Of a DNA stretch of 64,000 bases, positions 9,786 through 19,149 are shown piece by piece. The position numbers and the translations under genes are program-made. Each line of letters begins with the position of its first letter. The first letter of the stretch is position 1. The stretch comes from Hyphobacterium indicum (GTDB lineage Bacteria; Pseudomonadota; Alphaproteobacteria; Caulobacterales; Maricaulaceae). The notes beneath the pieces were generated by a model. It made no database searches. It saw only the letters and a list, made by a program, of their open reading frames with translations, and had not been told where the DNA came from. The stretch lies in contig NZ_QBDX01000004.1 in assembly GCF_003129605.1 (NCBI RefSeq), forward strand, positions 372,001-436,000. Reading direction: 5' to 3'.

Positions 9786-9873
9786 AAGCGCGCCGTGATC
9801 CGGCTGCTAGGGGACGCGGATGTGAGAATCCGGCGGTCTGCGCCGTGCCGATAAAGCTGCTGACTGGGAAGAC

Positions 9874-11475
9874 ATGCCAATCAACGCCCTTATTTTGTTG
9901 ATGATGCTCGTGCTGATCTCTGCCGCCTTCTATGTCGGCAGGAGCCGCGCCTTGCGCGCGTCCGGGCGGGGCTCCATCAGCCTTCACTCCCTGCCCAATT
10001 ATCACGGATATTTCGTCGCCCTCTGGACCGGTGTGCCCGCCCTTCTCCTGATGGCGGCAATGGCCGTATTCGGATCCTCCATTTCCGAGTCCGTCATCGA
10101 AATGCGCCTCAATCAGGCGGCTGCGCCACTGGCCGCCGACCTTGAGGCACAGCTGGCGGAAGATTCGCTCATCCAGTCGGCCCGGCGCACGCTGGACGCG
10201 TCTGCGGATGTCAATGCCGCCACCCAGGCGCGGGCAGCCATTCAAAGCCGCAGGACCGCGATTGCGGACAGCATCGCTGACACAGCCCGGGAATCCGGGG
10301 CATCCGGCCTCGCGCTTGCCGGTTTTGAATATGCCAATCTGCCGCCCGAACGGCGCGGCCTGTTCACCAATGATGCACGCGCACTGGCCTTCAACGGACA
10401 GCCCAGTGAAATCACGCCCGCCATCGAAGCCACGGCGTCCGCTTTCCGCCCGGTGGACCGGATTGTGCGTTACGGCGGGGCGGTCCTCGCCATCCTGCTG
10501 GCCATGGCCGGGCTGGCCTGGTCACGCTCACGCGTGAAGGCCGGGTTCCGCGCCCGCAACCGCGTCGAAGCCGCCTTTATGGGCTTTTTGATGTTCTGCT
10601 CCGGCATCGCCATTCTGACCACGATCGGCATTGTGGCGTCACTCCTGTTTGAATCGCTGCGTTTCTTCGAGGCGATCAACTGGCGTCTGGACCAGTTCCT
10701 GTTCGGCACCCAATGGAGCCCGCAGACCGCCATCCGCGCCGAACAGGTGGGGCAGACCGGCGCGTTCGGAGCCGTGCCGCTGTTTGCCGGCACCTTCATG
10801 ATCACCATTATCGCCATTCTGGTCGCCGGGCCGATCGGCCTGTTTGCGGCGATCTACCTGTCGGAATATGCCGGCAAGCGGACCCGCAAGATCGTCAAGC
10901 CGGTCATGGAAATCCTGGCCGGCATTCCGACCGTGGTCTACGGCTTCTTCGCCCTGTTGACCGTCGGGCCGGCGATCCGGGCCGCCGCCCAGTTTGTCGG
11001 TTTTGAAAGCGCCGTCACCCAGTCGGCATTGTCGGCCGGCCTCGTCATGGGTGTGATGATCATTCCTTTCGTCTCTTCCCTGTCCGATGATGTGATCAAC
11101 GCCGTTCCCCAGACGCTGCGCGACGGCGCCTATGCGATGGGCGCCACCAAGTCGGAAACCGTCAAACAGGTGATCCTGCCCGCCGCCCTGCCCGGTATTG
11201 TCGGGGCCTTCCTTCTGGCCGTCAGCCGCGCCGTCGGCGAAACCATGATTGTGGTCATGGCGGCCGGTCAGGGGGCCAATCTGACCGCCAATCCGCTGGA
11301 ATCGGTCACCACCATCACCGTGCAGATCGTCATGCTGCTCACCGGCGACCAGGAGTTTGACAGCGCCAAGACGCTCTCGGCTTTCGCCCTCGGTCTCGTC
11401 CTGTTCATTTTCACGCTCGCGCTGAACGTCATCGCCCTGCGCGTTGTGCAGAGATATCGGGAAAAATATGATTAA
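9874..11475 (+). CDS. pstC: Phosphate ABC transporter permease PstC
   Basis: One of the two inner-membrane permeases of the high-affinity phosphate importer. The 533-residue protein is longer than the E. coli form. It has two N-terminal membrane segments (about 4-20 and 48-70) and a periplasmic, Ala/Arg-rich loop (about 75-195) before the core BPD-type permease domain (about 300-530). The EAA-type loop is visible at GAYAMGATKSETVKQVILPAALPGI. The long N-terminal form is usual in alphaproteobacteria. It overlaps pstA by 8 bases. No pstS (the periplasmic phosphate-binding protein) is present in the window. Confidence 0.95.
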   Translation: MPINALILLMMLVLISAAFYVGRSRALRASGRGSISLHSLPNYHGYFVALWTGVPALLLMAAMAVFGSSISESVIEMRLNQAAAPLAADLEAQLAEDSLIQSARRTLDASADVNAATQARAAIQSRRTAIADSIADTARESGASGLALAGFEYANLPPERRGLFTNDARALAFNGQPSEITPAIEATASAFRPVDRIVRYGGAVLAILLAMAGLAWSRSRVKAGFRARNRVEAAFMGFLMFCSGIAILTTIGIVASLLFESLRFFEAINWRLDQFLFGTQWSPQTAIRAEQVGQTGAFGAVPLFAGTFMITIIAILVAGPIGLFAAIYLSEYAGKRTRKIVKPVMEILAGIPTVVYGFFALLTVGPAIRAAAQFVGFESAVTQSALSAGLVMGVMIIPFVSSLSDDVINAVPQTLRDGAYAMGATKSETVKQVILPAALPGIVGAFLLAVSRAVGETMIVVMAAGQGANLTANPLESVTTITVQIVMLLTGDQEFDSAKTLSAFALGLVLFIFTLALNVIALRVVQRYREKYD

Positions 11476-13204
11476 CCGCACCGATATACAGGCCGCCGTT
11501 GAAGCCCGCCTCGCCAAGCGATACCGCGCGGAAGGCCGCTTCCGCATGTTCGGCATTCTCGCAATCATGGCGGCGATTTCGGTGCTGATCCTGCTCATCG
11601 GCTCCATTGCCAGCCAGTCCATTCCCGCCTTCCGGGTCAACGAGCTGACCTTGCCGGTGACGCTCGAAACCGCGCGCGTCGATCCCGCCGGAGATGGCAG
11701 CGAGGCCTCTCTGCGCCGCGGCGCCTATAACAGCCTGTTGCAGGAAGCCCTGCGGGACGAGTTTCCGGAAATCGAGGACCGGGGCCAGCTGCGGGAGCTC
11801 TTTGGCCTCTACACACCGCTGAATTCCGCACGCCTACAGAACCAGGTTCTCGCCAATCCGGGCCTTGTCGGTCGGACCATCGACTTCACCTTCCCGATTT
11901 CCGACGATGCCGACCTCTATCTCCAGGGGCTCACAACGACGTCCGGCGAAGTGGCGCCGGGCCTCATGGCGACCCCTTCCGGCACCAGTGGCGAAGTGCG
12001 GATCTTTGCCAATTCCAATGTTTTTTCTCCCATCGTCTCCGACATTCGCGAGCGCTTGGCCACCCAGGCCGAAGAGCTCGAGGACCGCGCCGAACGCTAT
12101 GAAACCCGCGCCGCCAATGCGGCCGGCGAGGACGCCCGCGTCAGCCTGACCCGCGAGGCCGAGCAGGCCCGCACCCGGGCCGCGAGCCTGCGCGCGCTCG
12201 CCGAACCCGGCAGCCCGTCCGTCGACATGTCGCCGGAATTGCCCAGCCGCCTGATCCGGATGAATGGCGGCATTGTTCATATTGACCGCATCACCGATAG
12301 CGGCCGCACCGCAGAGGGCCGTGTCCTGGTGGCGCTCGAATCCACCACCCCCGGCGATGACTGGACCATCTGGACGCTGGACACGCCCCAGGCCGAACGC
12401 CGCATCACCGATGCCCAGATTGCCTGGGCTGAAACCCTGCGCGAACGCGGGCGTCTGGAGACCGGCTTCAACACCTATCTCTTCACCAATGCTGACAGCC
12501 GCGAACCGGAACTGGCCGGCGTCCTTGGCGCCGTCATCGGCTCGGCGCTGACCATGCTGGTCACCATGTTCCTGGCCGTCCCGATCGGCGTGGCGACTGC
12601 CGTCTATCTGGAAGAATTCGCTCCGAAGAACCGCCTGACCGGCTTCATCGAGGTCAATATCAACAATCTCGCCGCCGTGCCGTCCATCGTTTTCGGTCTG
12701 CTCGGCCTCGCCGTCTTTATCAGCCTGTTCGGCCTACCGCGCTCGGCCCCGCTTGTGGGCGGTATGGTGCTGGCCCTGATGACGCTGCCAACCGTGATCA
12801 TATCCTCGCGCGCCGCCCTGAAAGCCGTTCCGCCCTCCATCCGCGAAGCCGCGCTCGGCGTCGGCGCATCGCGCCTGCAGACGGTCGTGCACCACGTCCT
12901 GCCGCTGGCCGCGCCGGGCATTCTGACCGGCTCCATCATCGGCCTCGCCCAGGCCATGGGCGAAACCGCGCCGCTCCTGATGATCGGCATGGTCGCCTTT
13001 GTTGCCGACGCGCCCAGCCTGTCTGTCGGCGGGCTGACGGAGCCGGCGACCGTCATGCCGGTACAGATTTTCCTCTGGTCCGATGGCGCCGAGCGCGCCT
13101 TCGAACCCCGCACGGCCGCCGCCATTCTGGTGCTGCTGGCCCTGATGATTGTGTTTAATGCCGTAGCGGTCTTCCTGCGCCGCCGGTTCGAGCGGAGATG
13201 GTAG
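11468..13204 (+). CDS. pstA: Phosphate ABC transporter permease PstA (with DUF3333-type N-terminal region)
   Basis: Second permease of the phosphate importer. The start at ATG 11468, inside the end of pstC (ATGATTAA overlap), replaces a longer frame starting at 11444. One N-terminal helix (about 25-45) is followed by a large periplasmic region of about 300 residues that contains a coiled-coil-like stretch rich in Glu, Arg and Ala (about 190-245). The permease core (about 350-575) has the EAA loop near [23 protein letters not shown]. The extended periplasmic part is a known feature of the proteobacterial DUF3333 form. It overlaps pstB by 7 bases. Confidence 0.94.
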   Translation: MINRTDIQAAVEARLAKRYRAEGRFRMFGILAIMAAISVLILLIGSIASQSIPAFRVNELTLPVTLETARVDPAGDGSEASLRRGAYNSLLQEALRDEFPEIEDRGQLRELFGLYTPLNSARLQNQVLANPGLVGRTIDFTFPISDDADLYLQGLTTTSGEVAPGLMATPSGTSGEVRIFANSNVFSPIVSDIRERLATQAEELEDRAERYETRAANAAGEDARVSLTREAEQARTRAASLRALAEPGSPSVDMSPELPSRLIRMNGGIVHIDRITDSGRTAEGRVLVALESTTPGDDWTIWTLDTPQAERRITDAQIAWAETLRERGRLETGFNTYLFTNADSREPELAGVLGAVIGSALTMLVTMFLAVPIGVATAVYLEEFAPKNRLTGFIEVNINNLAAVPSIVFGLLGLAVFISLFGLPRSAPLVGGMVLALMTLPTVIISSRAALKAVPPSIREAALGVGASRLQTVVHHVLPLAAPGILTGSIIGLAQAMGETAPLLMIGMVAFVADAPSLSVGGLTEPATVMPVQIFLWSDGAERAFEPRTAAAILVLLALMIVFNAVAVFLRRRFERRW

Positions 13205-14019
13205 GTATGGCGGATTCCGGAACCCGGTCCTCGACGGTTTATCACGACGCGGCGAAGACCCTCCAGGGCAAGATCACGCTGGACGGTGTGAATGTCTTCT
13301 ATGGCCCCAAACAGGCCATTCATGACGTCTCCATGGTGATTCCCGACCGCTCGGTGACCGCTTTCATCGGCCCGTCCGGCTGTGGCAAATCCACCATATT
13401 GCGGACCATCAACCGCATGAACGAGACCATCGACATTGCCCGCACCGAAGGGTCGATCCGGATTGATGGCGACGAGGTCAATTCCAAGGCCGTGGATCCG
13501 GTCATCCTGCGCGCCCGCGTCGGCATGGTCTTCCAGAAGCCAAACCCCTTCCCCAAATCCATCTACGACAATGTCGCCTATGGCCCGCGCATTCACGGCC
13601 TCGCTTCTGGCAAGCGCGATCTCGATGCCATTGTCGAGACCAGCCTGAAAAAGGCCGGTCTGTGGGACGAGGTCGCCGACCGCCTCGACCAGCCCGGCAC
13701 CGGCTTGTCCGGCGGCCAGCAGCAACGCCTCGTCATCGCCCGCGCCATTGCCGTCAGCCCGGAAGTTATCCTGATGGACGAGCCCTGCTCGGCGCTGGAT
13801 CCGATCGCCACCGCCAAGATCGAGGAGCTGATCGACGAATTGCGCGAGAATTACTGCATCGTCATCGTCACCCACTCCATGGCGCAGGCCGCGCGCGTTT
13901 CGCAGATGACCGCCTTCTTCCACATGGGCGATCTGGTCGAATACGGCCCCACGGAAGACATTTTCACCAATCCACACGAGCCCCGGACACAGGACTATAT
14001 CACCGGACGCTTCGGTTAG
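13198..14019 (+). CDS. pstB: Phosphate ABC transporter ATP-binding protein PstB
   Basis: ATPase that drives the PstCA phosphate importer. Walker [10 protein letters not shown] is at residues 58-66, the signature LSGGQQQR near 171, and Walker [13 protein letters not shown] just after. The C-terminal GRFG end is typical of PstB. The start could be ATG 13198, overlapping the pstA stop, or ATG 13207 (MADSG...), which has GGAG 10 bases upstream. Both fit, and the difference is three residues. Confidence 0.97.
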   Translation: MVGMADSGTRSSTVYHDAAKTLQGKITLDGVNVFYGPKQAIHDVSMVIPDRSVTAFIGPSGCGKSTILRTINRMNETIDIARTEGSIRIDGDEVNSKAVDPVILRARVGMVFQKPNPFPKSIYDNVAYGPRIHGLASGKRDLDAIVETSLKKAGLWDEVADRLDQPGTGLSGGQQQRLVIARAIAVSPEVILMDEPCSALDPIATAKIEELIDELRENYCIVIVTHSMAQAARVSQMTAFFHMGDLVEYGPTEDIFTNPHEPRTQDYITGRFG

Positions 14020-14053
14020 GGTCCTGACCCTGGGCCGCTGAAAGAGCAAAGCC

Positions 14054-14755
14054 ATGAATAACCAACTCCACGCCCACACGGTTCGCGCCTATTCCGACGA
14101 ACTCAATGCGCTGTCTGATGAAATCGCGCGCATGGGCGGCCTCTGCGAGAGCCAGGTCTCCGACTGTATTGCCGCCGTCATGCGCCGCGATCCGGCACTG
14201 GCCGATCAGGTGGTCGAGGGCGATCACCAGGTCGATGCGCTGGAAAGCGCGACGGAAAAGCGGGTGATCCGCATGCTCGCCCTGCGCCAGCCCATGGCGT
14301 CAGACCTGCGCGCCACCATCGCCGCCTACCGGATATCCGGCGATCTCGAACGCATCGGCGATCTCGCCAAGAATATTGCCCGGCGGACGCATGAGCTGAA
14401 CAAGTCCGAACCGCTGGAGCTGACCCGCAGCGTCGAGCGCATGGGCAAGCTGGTGGTCGCCAACCTGCACCGCGTTCTGGATGCCTTCTCCGCCGGTTCC
14501 GCCGAGGAAGCCATTGCCGTCTGCCGCTCCGACGAGGAAGTCGACGAGCATTACAACAGCCTGTTCCGCGAACTCCTCTCCTTCATGATCGAGGATCCGC
14601 GCACCATCACCGCCAGCGCACACCTTCTGTTCGTCGCCAAGAATCTCGAACGCATCGGCGACCACACCACAAATATCGCCGAGATGATCCACTATCTCGT
14701 CACGGGTAACGAGCTGCACCGTGAGATCCGCCGCGATCCTGGCGACGTGGCCTGA
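14054..14755 (+). CDS. phoU: Phosphate signalling protein PhoU
   Basis: Negative regulator linking PstB transport state to PhoR activity. The 233-residue protein consists of two PhoU three-helix repeats. Each has the metal-binding motif form ERIGDLAKNIA (about residues 99-109) and ERIGDHTTNIAEM (about 197-209). It follows pstB after 34 bases and precedes phoB by 13, in the standard order. Confidence 0.96.
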   Translation: MNNQLHAHTVRAYSDELNALSDEIARMGGLCESQVSDCIAAVMRRDPALADQVVEGDHQVDALESATEKRVIRMLALRQPMASDLRATIAAYRISGDLERIGDLAKNIARRTHELNKSEPLELTRSVERMGKLVVANLHRVLDAFSAGSAEEAIAVCRSDEEVDEHYNSLFRELLSFMIEDPRTITASAHLLFVAKNLERIGDHTTNIAEMIHYLVTGNELHREIRRDPGDVA

Positions 14756-14768
14756 ACCGGAGATCAAG

Positions 14769-15458
14769 ATGGACCCGCATATTCTGGTTGTTGAAGACGA
14801 GGACGCCCTCTCCACCCTGCTTCAGTACAATCTGGAAAAGGAAGGCTATCAGGTCTCGGTCGCCGGCGATGGCGAGGAGGCGCTGATGCTGGCCGATGAA
14901 GCCACGCCCGACCTGGTCCTGGTCGACTGGATGCTGCCCAAACTCTCCGGCATCGAGGTCTGCCGCCGCCTGCGCAACCGGCCCGAGACCCGCAATGTCC
15001 CGATCATCATGCTGACCGCGCGCGGCGAGGAAGCCGATCGTATCCGCGGCCTCGACACCGGGGCTGACGATTATGTCGTCAAGCCCTTCTCGATGACCGA
15101 GCTATTCGCCCGCATCCGCGCCGTCATGCGGCGCATCCGCCCCGGCCTCGCCGATGACAAGGTCACACATGGCGATATCGTCATCGACCGCGTCGCCCAC
15201 CGGGTCCGCCGCGGCGACCAGGAAGTGCATCTCGGGCCGACCGAATTCCGCCTGCTGGACTATCTCATCCAGCATCCGGGCCGGGTCTTCTCGCGCGAAC
15301 AATTGCTCGATGCTGTCTGGGGCTCCGACGTCTATGTCGAGGTCCGTACCGTGGACGTGCATATCGGACGGTTGCGCAAAGCCCTGAATATCAGCGGCAA
15401 CCAGACCGATCCGATCCGCACCGTGCGCTCGGCCGGATATTCGCTGGATGCGAAATAG
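14769..15458 (+). CDS. phoB: Phosphate regulon response regulator PhoB
   Basis: OmpR-family transcription factor of the phosphate regulon, which binds Pho boxes such as the one at 9757. The receiver domain has the acidic pair Glu9-Asp10, phospho-acceptor Asp53 in LVDWMLPKLSG and Lys105 in VKPFS. The winged-helix DNA-binding domain spans about 135-228 and ends VRSAGYSLDAK. The start at ATG 14769 (MDPHILVVEDE) is preceded by GGAG at 6 bases. A longer frame from 14721 overlaps phoU and is not used. Confidence 0.96.
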   Translation: MDPHILVVEDEDALSTLLQYNLEKEGYQVSVAGDGEEALMLADEATPDLVLVDWMLPKLSGIEVCRRLRNRPETRNVPIIMLTARGEEADRIRGLDTGADDYVVKPFSMTELFARIRAVMRRIRPGLADDKVTHGDIVIDRVAHRVRRGDQEVHLGPTEFRLLDYLIQHPGRVFSREQLLDAVWGSDVYVEVRTVDVHIGRLRKALNISGNQTDPIRTVRSAGYSLDAK

Positions 15459-15461
15459 CGC

Positions 15462-15977
15462 CTAGAAATTCACCCGTCTTGTGGATTGCAGCGCATCCAG
15501 CGCAGCCTGCGCGTCGGAGACTTTGCGCTTGCGCTTCTGCTGCGGCTGATAGGCGATCTGGGCGTGAGCCTCGCAATAGGCATCCCCGGCCTTGGAGCGG
15601 TGGCCGCAGAAGCGGAAATCACCGCTGGCGGGATCGCCGATGGGCCATTTGCACATCGAGTCCTTCAGCGTCAGAACGGTGGCGAATTCGCCATTCGGCA
15701 GACGTTCCGGCGCGGGTGCCTCGATCGCGCGTTCAGCCGCCTTGCGCGGCGCGGGCACCTTGGCCTTGACCGGAGCGGCCACCCGCGGCTTGGGCGCGCG
15801 GGCCGGACGGCTGGACGGACGGGAAGGCGCTGCGCGGCCGGACAGGCCGAGGCGGTGCACCTTGCCGATCACGGCATTGCGGGTGACGCCGCCGATTTTC
15901 TTGGCAATCTGACTGGCAGAATGGCCCTCGGCCCACAACTTCTTCAACTCTTCCACGCGCTCATCGGTCCAGGCCAT
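15462..15977 (-). CDS. gcrA: Cell-cycle regulator GcrA
   Basis: Sigma70-associated cell-cycle activator found in Caulobacterales and relatives, acting at promoters with CcrM-methylated GANTC sites. The 171-residue product has the family N-terminus MAWTDERVEELKKLWAEG, then the helix-turn-helix-like SASQIAKKIGGVTRNAVIGKVHRLGLSGR. A low-complexity Pro/Ala/Arg/Lys linker follows (about 55-100), then a conserved C-terminal domain (CKWPIGDPASGDFRFCGH). The start at 15977 has GGAG 7 bases upstream, whereas an open frame extends to 16148 without a plausible site. It converges on phoB with a 3-base gap. Confidence 0.95.
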   Translation of the reverse strand: MAWTDERVEELKKLWAEGHSASQIAKKIGGVTRNAVIGKVHRLGLSGRAAPSRPSSRPARAPKPRVAAPVKAKVPAPRKAAERAIEAPAPERLPNGEFATVLTLKDSMCKWPIGDPASGDFRFCGHRSKAGDAYCEAHAQIAYQPQQKRKRKVSDAQAALDALQSTRRVNF

Positions 15978-15997
15978 TCTCTCGCTCCACCAATTCT

Positions 15998-16025
15998 GCG
16001 GTGATACAATGGGCGGTATCACCGC
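15998..16025. promoter_or_regulatory. Perfect 10-bp inverted repeat in the gcrA leader
   Basis: GCGGTGATAC at 15998-16007 is mirrored by GTATCACCGC at 16016-16025 around an 8-base loop, 21 bases upstream of the gcrA start. It could be an operator or an RNA hairpin in the 5' leader. There is no T-run, so a terminator is unlikely. It shares the half-site GATAC/GTATC with the palindrome at 16060. Confidence 0.5.
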
Positions 16026-16059
16026 CTCCCTCATCCGCAATATGTTGTGTCTTGTACGA

Positions 16060-16070
16060 GATACAGTATC
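16060..16070. promoter_or_regulatory. GATAC-A-GTATC palindrome upstream of gcrA
   Basis: Perfect 5-bp arms around a single base, 83 bases upstream of the gcrA start. It carries the same half-site as the inverted repeat at 15998-16025. Recurrence of the half-site in one short intergenic region suggests a dimeric regulator, but no binding protein can be named. Confidence 0.4.
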
Positions 16071-16189
16071 CAGAACGCGTCCTGCCACAAGATGCGCGTA
16101 CTGATTCGCCTGTGGAAAGCTGATTCGGATGCAGCTGGCCACCATCATCCGGCTCGCCCGGCGGCCCTGTGCGTGCTAGTTGGCTGCCC

Positions 16190-17005
16190 ATGACAGAGAC
16201 TCACACCGCCCGCCCCGCCCCTGTGCCCCGCCGTTTCGGAGCGTTGAATGCGCTTGGCCTGTGGACGCTCTACCGCAAGGAAGTGCACCGCTTCTGGAAA
16301 GTCATGTTCCAGACCGTGTTTGCGCCGGTGGTGACCACACTGCTCTTCTTCGCCGTGATCAATCTCGCCTTCGGCGAACGCCGCGGTGACATTGCCGGCG
16401 TGCCCTTTGCCGACTTTCTCGCCCCCGGCCTCATCCTGATGGGCCTGTTGCAGAACGCCTTCGCCAATTCCTCCTCTTCCATCCTGGTGTCCAAGGTGCA
16501 GGGCAATTCGGTCGATTTCCTGATGCCGCCGCTTTCCGCGCTGGAATTGATGATCGCATTCATCGCCGGGGCAGTGACACGCGGCATCGTGGTGGCCGTG
16601 GCCACCGGCGCCGTCATGGCCTTCTTTGTCGATCTGACCCCGGCCCATGTCTGGGCCATCGTCTTCTATGCCATCACGGGCGCCTCGCTGCTGGGCATGA
16701 TCGGCCTGATCGGCGGCGTCTGGGCGGAGAAGTTCGACCATATCGCCGTCATTACCAATTTCATCATCACGCCGCTGACCTTCCTCTCCGGCACCTTCTA
16801 TTCCATCGAGGTACTGCCCGAGCCCTTCTACACGCTCAGCCATATCAACCCTTTCTTCTACATGATTGACGGCTTCCGCTATGGCTTCACCGGCCATGCC
16901 GATGGCAGCATTCTGGCCGGTATTCTCGTCATTCTGGCGCTGAATGCCGTTCTGATGACGATCTCCTATCTGGTATTGCGCTCCGGCTGGCGCTTGAAGA
17001 GTTGA
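16190..17005 (+). CDS. ABC-2 type transporter permease (no ATPase partner nearby)
   Basis: Six-helix ABC-2 membrane protein of 271 residues, related to the polysaccharide/drug exporter permeases (YadH/NodJ-like). The hydrophilic N-terminal RKEVHRFWK is followed by helices at about 42-62, 80-100, 125-150, 160-185, 190-210 and 240-262, and the ABC-2 signature around SHINPFFYMIDGFRYGF lies near the end. The start at ATG 16190 was preferred over an upstream GTG frame, although no strong ribosome site is visible. Such permeases normally pair with an adjacent ATP-binding gene. Here the neighbours are gcrA (divergent) and argD, so the ATPase must be encoded elsewhere. Confidence 0.88.
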   Translation: MTETHTARPAPVPRRFGALNALGLWTLYRKEVHRFWKVMFQTVFAPVVTTLLFFAVINLAFGERRGDIAGVPFADFLAPGLILMGLLQNAFANSSSSILVSKVQGNSVDFLMPPLSALELMIAFIAGAVTRGIVVAVATGAVMAFFVDLTPAHVWAIVFYAITGASLLGMIGLIGGVWAEKFDHIAVITNFIITPLTFLSGTFYSIEVLPEPFYTLSHINPFFYMIDGFRYGFTGHADGSILAGILVILALNAVLMTISYLVLRSGWRLKS

Positions 17006-17062
17006 GCGGACAGGCCTAGACGGCTTTTTGAATACCATCACACATTCGAGGGAGATCGCTTC

Positions 17063-18250
17063 ATGCCCGCACCGCTTATGGACACCTATGCACCGCCGGA
17101 TCTTGTCTTCGAGCGGGGCGAAGGCGTCCGCCTCTACACGGCTGAAGGCAAATCCTGGCTCGACTTCATTTCCGGTATCGCGGTCAACGCGCTGGGCCAT
17201 CACCACCCGAAAGCCGTCGCCGCCCTGAAAGACCAGGCCGACAAGCTCTGGCATTTGTCCAACATGTTCCAGGTGCCGGGCCAGATCGAGCTGGCGAAGA
17301 AATACACGGACGCCACCTTTGCCGACCGCGTCTTCTTCACCAATTCCGGTGCCGAGGCGGTGGAATGCTCCCTCAAGGCCGCGCGCCGCTATTTCTTCGA
17401 CAAGGGCGAGCCGCACCGCTACCGCATCATCACCTTCACCGGCGCATTCCATGGCCGAACCTATGGCGCCATCAATGCCGGTGGAAACCCGGCCTATCTC
17501 AAGGGCTTCGGCCCGCGCATGGAGGGCTTCGACCAGGTCGAATTCGGGGATCACGATGCGCTGAAAGCGGCCATCACCGAGGAAACCGCTGCCATCCTGA
17601 TCGAGCCGGTCCAGGGCGAAGGCGGCGTGCGCGCCGTACCGGAGCAATGCCTGCGCGGCCTGCGCCAGCTGTGCGACGAGCATGGCCTTCTGCTGATGTA
17701 TGATGAAGTCCAGTGCGGCGCCGGCCGGACCGGTAAGCTGTTCGCGCATGAATGGGCCGGCGAGGCCCGTCCCGACATCATGGCTGTGGCCAAGGGCGTC
17801 GGCGGCGGCTTCCCCATGGGCGCCTGCCTGACCACCGAAGAGGTCGGCAAGGGCATGGTCGTAGGCACGCACGGTTCGACCTTCGGCGGCAATCCGCTGG
17901 CCATGGCGGTCGGCAATGTGGTTTTTGACGAGCTCACCGCGCCCGGCTTCCTCGACAATGTGAACAAGGTCGCCAATTTCATGCAGCAACAGCTGACCGG
18001 CCTGGCCGACCGCCATTCCGGCATTGTCACCGAAGTCCGCGGCAAGGGCCTCCTGATGGGGCTCAAACTGGTCGACAATGTGGTGGCAAAGGAATTTGCC
18101 GGCAAGGTGCGGGATCGCGGTCTCCTGATCGGCGCGGCGGGCGATAATGTCGCCCGCATGGCGCCGCCGCTGGTGATCGACGAAGCCGATGCCAGCGAAG
18201 CCATCGGTATTCTCGACGACACGCTGGGCGATTACGCGAAGCAGGCCTGA
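17063..18250 (+). CDS. argD: Acetylornithine aminotransferase (class III, PLP)
   Basis: Converts N-acetylglutamate-5-semialdehyde to N-acetylornithine in arginine synthesis, and may double as the succinyl-diaminopimelate aminotransferase needed by the dapD/dapE pathway seen later in the window. The PLP lysine is Lys244 in MAVAKGVGGGFPMGA. TNSGAEAVE (about 94-102) binds the cofactor phosphate, and DEVQCGAGRTG is also seen. Its stop overlaps the hslO start (TGATG). argF, often found between these two genes in relatives, is absent here. Confidence 0.94.
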   Translation: MPAPLMDTYAPPDLVFERGEGVRLYTAEGKSWLDFISGIAVNALGHHHPKAVAALKDQADKLWHLSNMFQVPGQIELAKKYTDATFADRVFFTNSGAEAVECSLKAARRYFFDKGEPHRYRIITFTGAFHGRTYGAINAGGNPAYLKGFGPRMEGFDQVEFGDHDALKAAITEETAAILIEPVQGEGGVRAVPEQCLRGLRQLCDEHGLLLMYDEVQCGAGRTGKLFAHEWAGEARPDIMAVAKGVGGGFPMGACLTTEEVGKGMVVGTHGSTFGGNPLAMAVGNVVFDELTAPGFLDNVNKVANFMQQQLTGLADRHSGIVTEVRGKGLLMGLKLVDNVVAKEFAGKVRDRGLLIGAAGDNVARMAPPLVIDEADASEAIGILDDTLGDYAKQA

Positions 18251-19149
18251 TGACCGACCCTCTGGGCGAAGACGACGATCTGGTCGCGGCCTTCCAGGTC
18301 GATGGCCATGCAGCGCGCGGCCGCCTGGTGCGCATGGGCAGTGTGCTGGATGACATTGTCTCCGCCCATGATCATCCGCCCGCCGTCCGCCGCCTGGTCG
18401 GCGAAGCGGTGTTGCTGGCGGCGCTGGTCGGCGACTCGCTGAAATTCGAGGGCCGCCTTATCATCCAGGCCAGCGGCAACGGGCCGGTCCAGTTCGTGGT
18501 TGCGGAGTGGAATTCCGGCGGTGCCGTGCGCGGCATGGCGCAATATTCCGGCGCACCGGTCAGCGCGGATGCCGGCATTTCCGCCCTGCTCGGCACCGGA
18601 TCCTTTGCCATGACGATTGATCCCGGCGAAGGCATGGAACGCTATCAGGGTGTGGTCGCGCTGGAAGGCGAGCGGCTGGGCCAGTGCGCCGAACGCTATT
18701 TCGAACAATCCGAGCAGACCCCGACCCGCATTAGGCTGGCCGTTGGCGAAAACGTGCAGACCGGCGGACAATCCATCTGGCGCGGCGGCGGGGCCATATT
18801 GCAGCAGATCGCCGGCGACGCGGCCCGCGGTGATGCATCCGAAGACTGGGATCATTGCCGGGCCCTGTTTGAAACCATCGCCGATGACGAGCTGATCGAC
18901 CCCGACATTTCCGCCGCCACCCTCGTCTATCGCCTTTACCATGAAGACGGCGCACGCCTGTTCGAGCCGAGACGCCTGACCAAGCACTGCCCCTGCAACC
19001 GGGAAAGGCTGGCGGAAATTCTCGCGCGCTTTTCTGCTGAAGATCAGGCGGAAATGGAAAAGGATGGCCGGATCGGCATGACCTGCGAATACTGCAACCG
19101 CCTGTTCGAATTCAGCCCCGGAGAGATCGGCACCGCCGCCGGCTCATGA
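18250..19149 (+). CDS. hslO: Redox-activated chaperone Hsp33
   Basis: Cytosolic holdase activated by oxidation and unfolding. The 299-residue protein has the Hsp33 N-terminal core and the zinc-binding redox switch near the C-terminus: Cys247 and Cys249 (HCPCNRERL) with Cys279 and Cys282 (TCEYCNRLF), the canonical CxC plus CxxC. It is coupled to argD by a one-base overlap and converges on trkH with a 6-base overlap. Confidence 0.96.
   Translation: MTDPLGEDDDLVAAFQVDGHAARGRLVRMGSVLDDIVSAHDHPPAVRRLVGEAVLLAALVGDSLKFEGRLIIQASGNGPVQFVVAEWNSGGAVRGMAQYSGAPVSADAGISALLGTGSFAMTIDPGEGMERYQGVVALEGERLGQCAERYFEQSEQTPTRIRLAVGENVQTGGQSIWRGGGAILQQIAGDAARGDASEDWDHCRALFETIADDELIDPDISAATLVYRLYHEDGARLFEPRRLTKHCPCNRERLAEILARFSAEDQAEMEKDGRIGMTCEYCNRLFEFSPGEIGTAAGS

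Noticed and set aside
16145-18016. 623-codon minus-strand frame opposite the ABC permease and argD
   Set aside because: Composition is that of an antisense shadow. argD and the permease are well supported on the plus strand.
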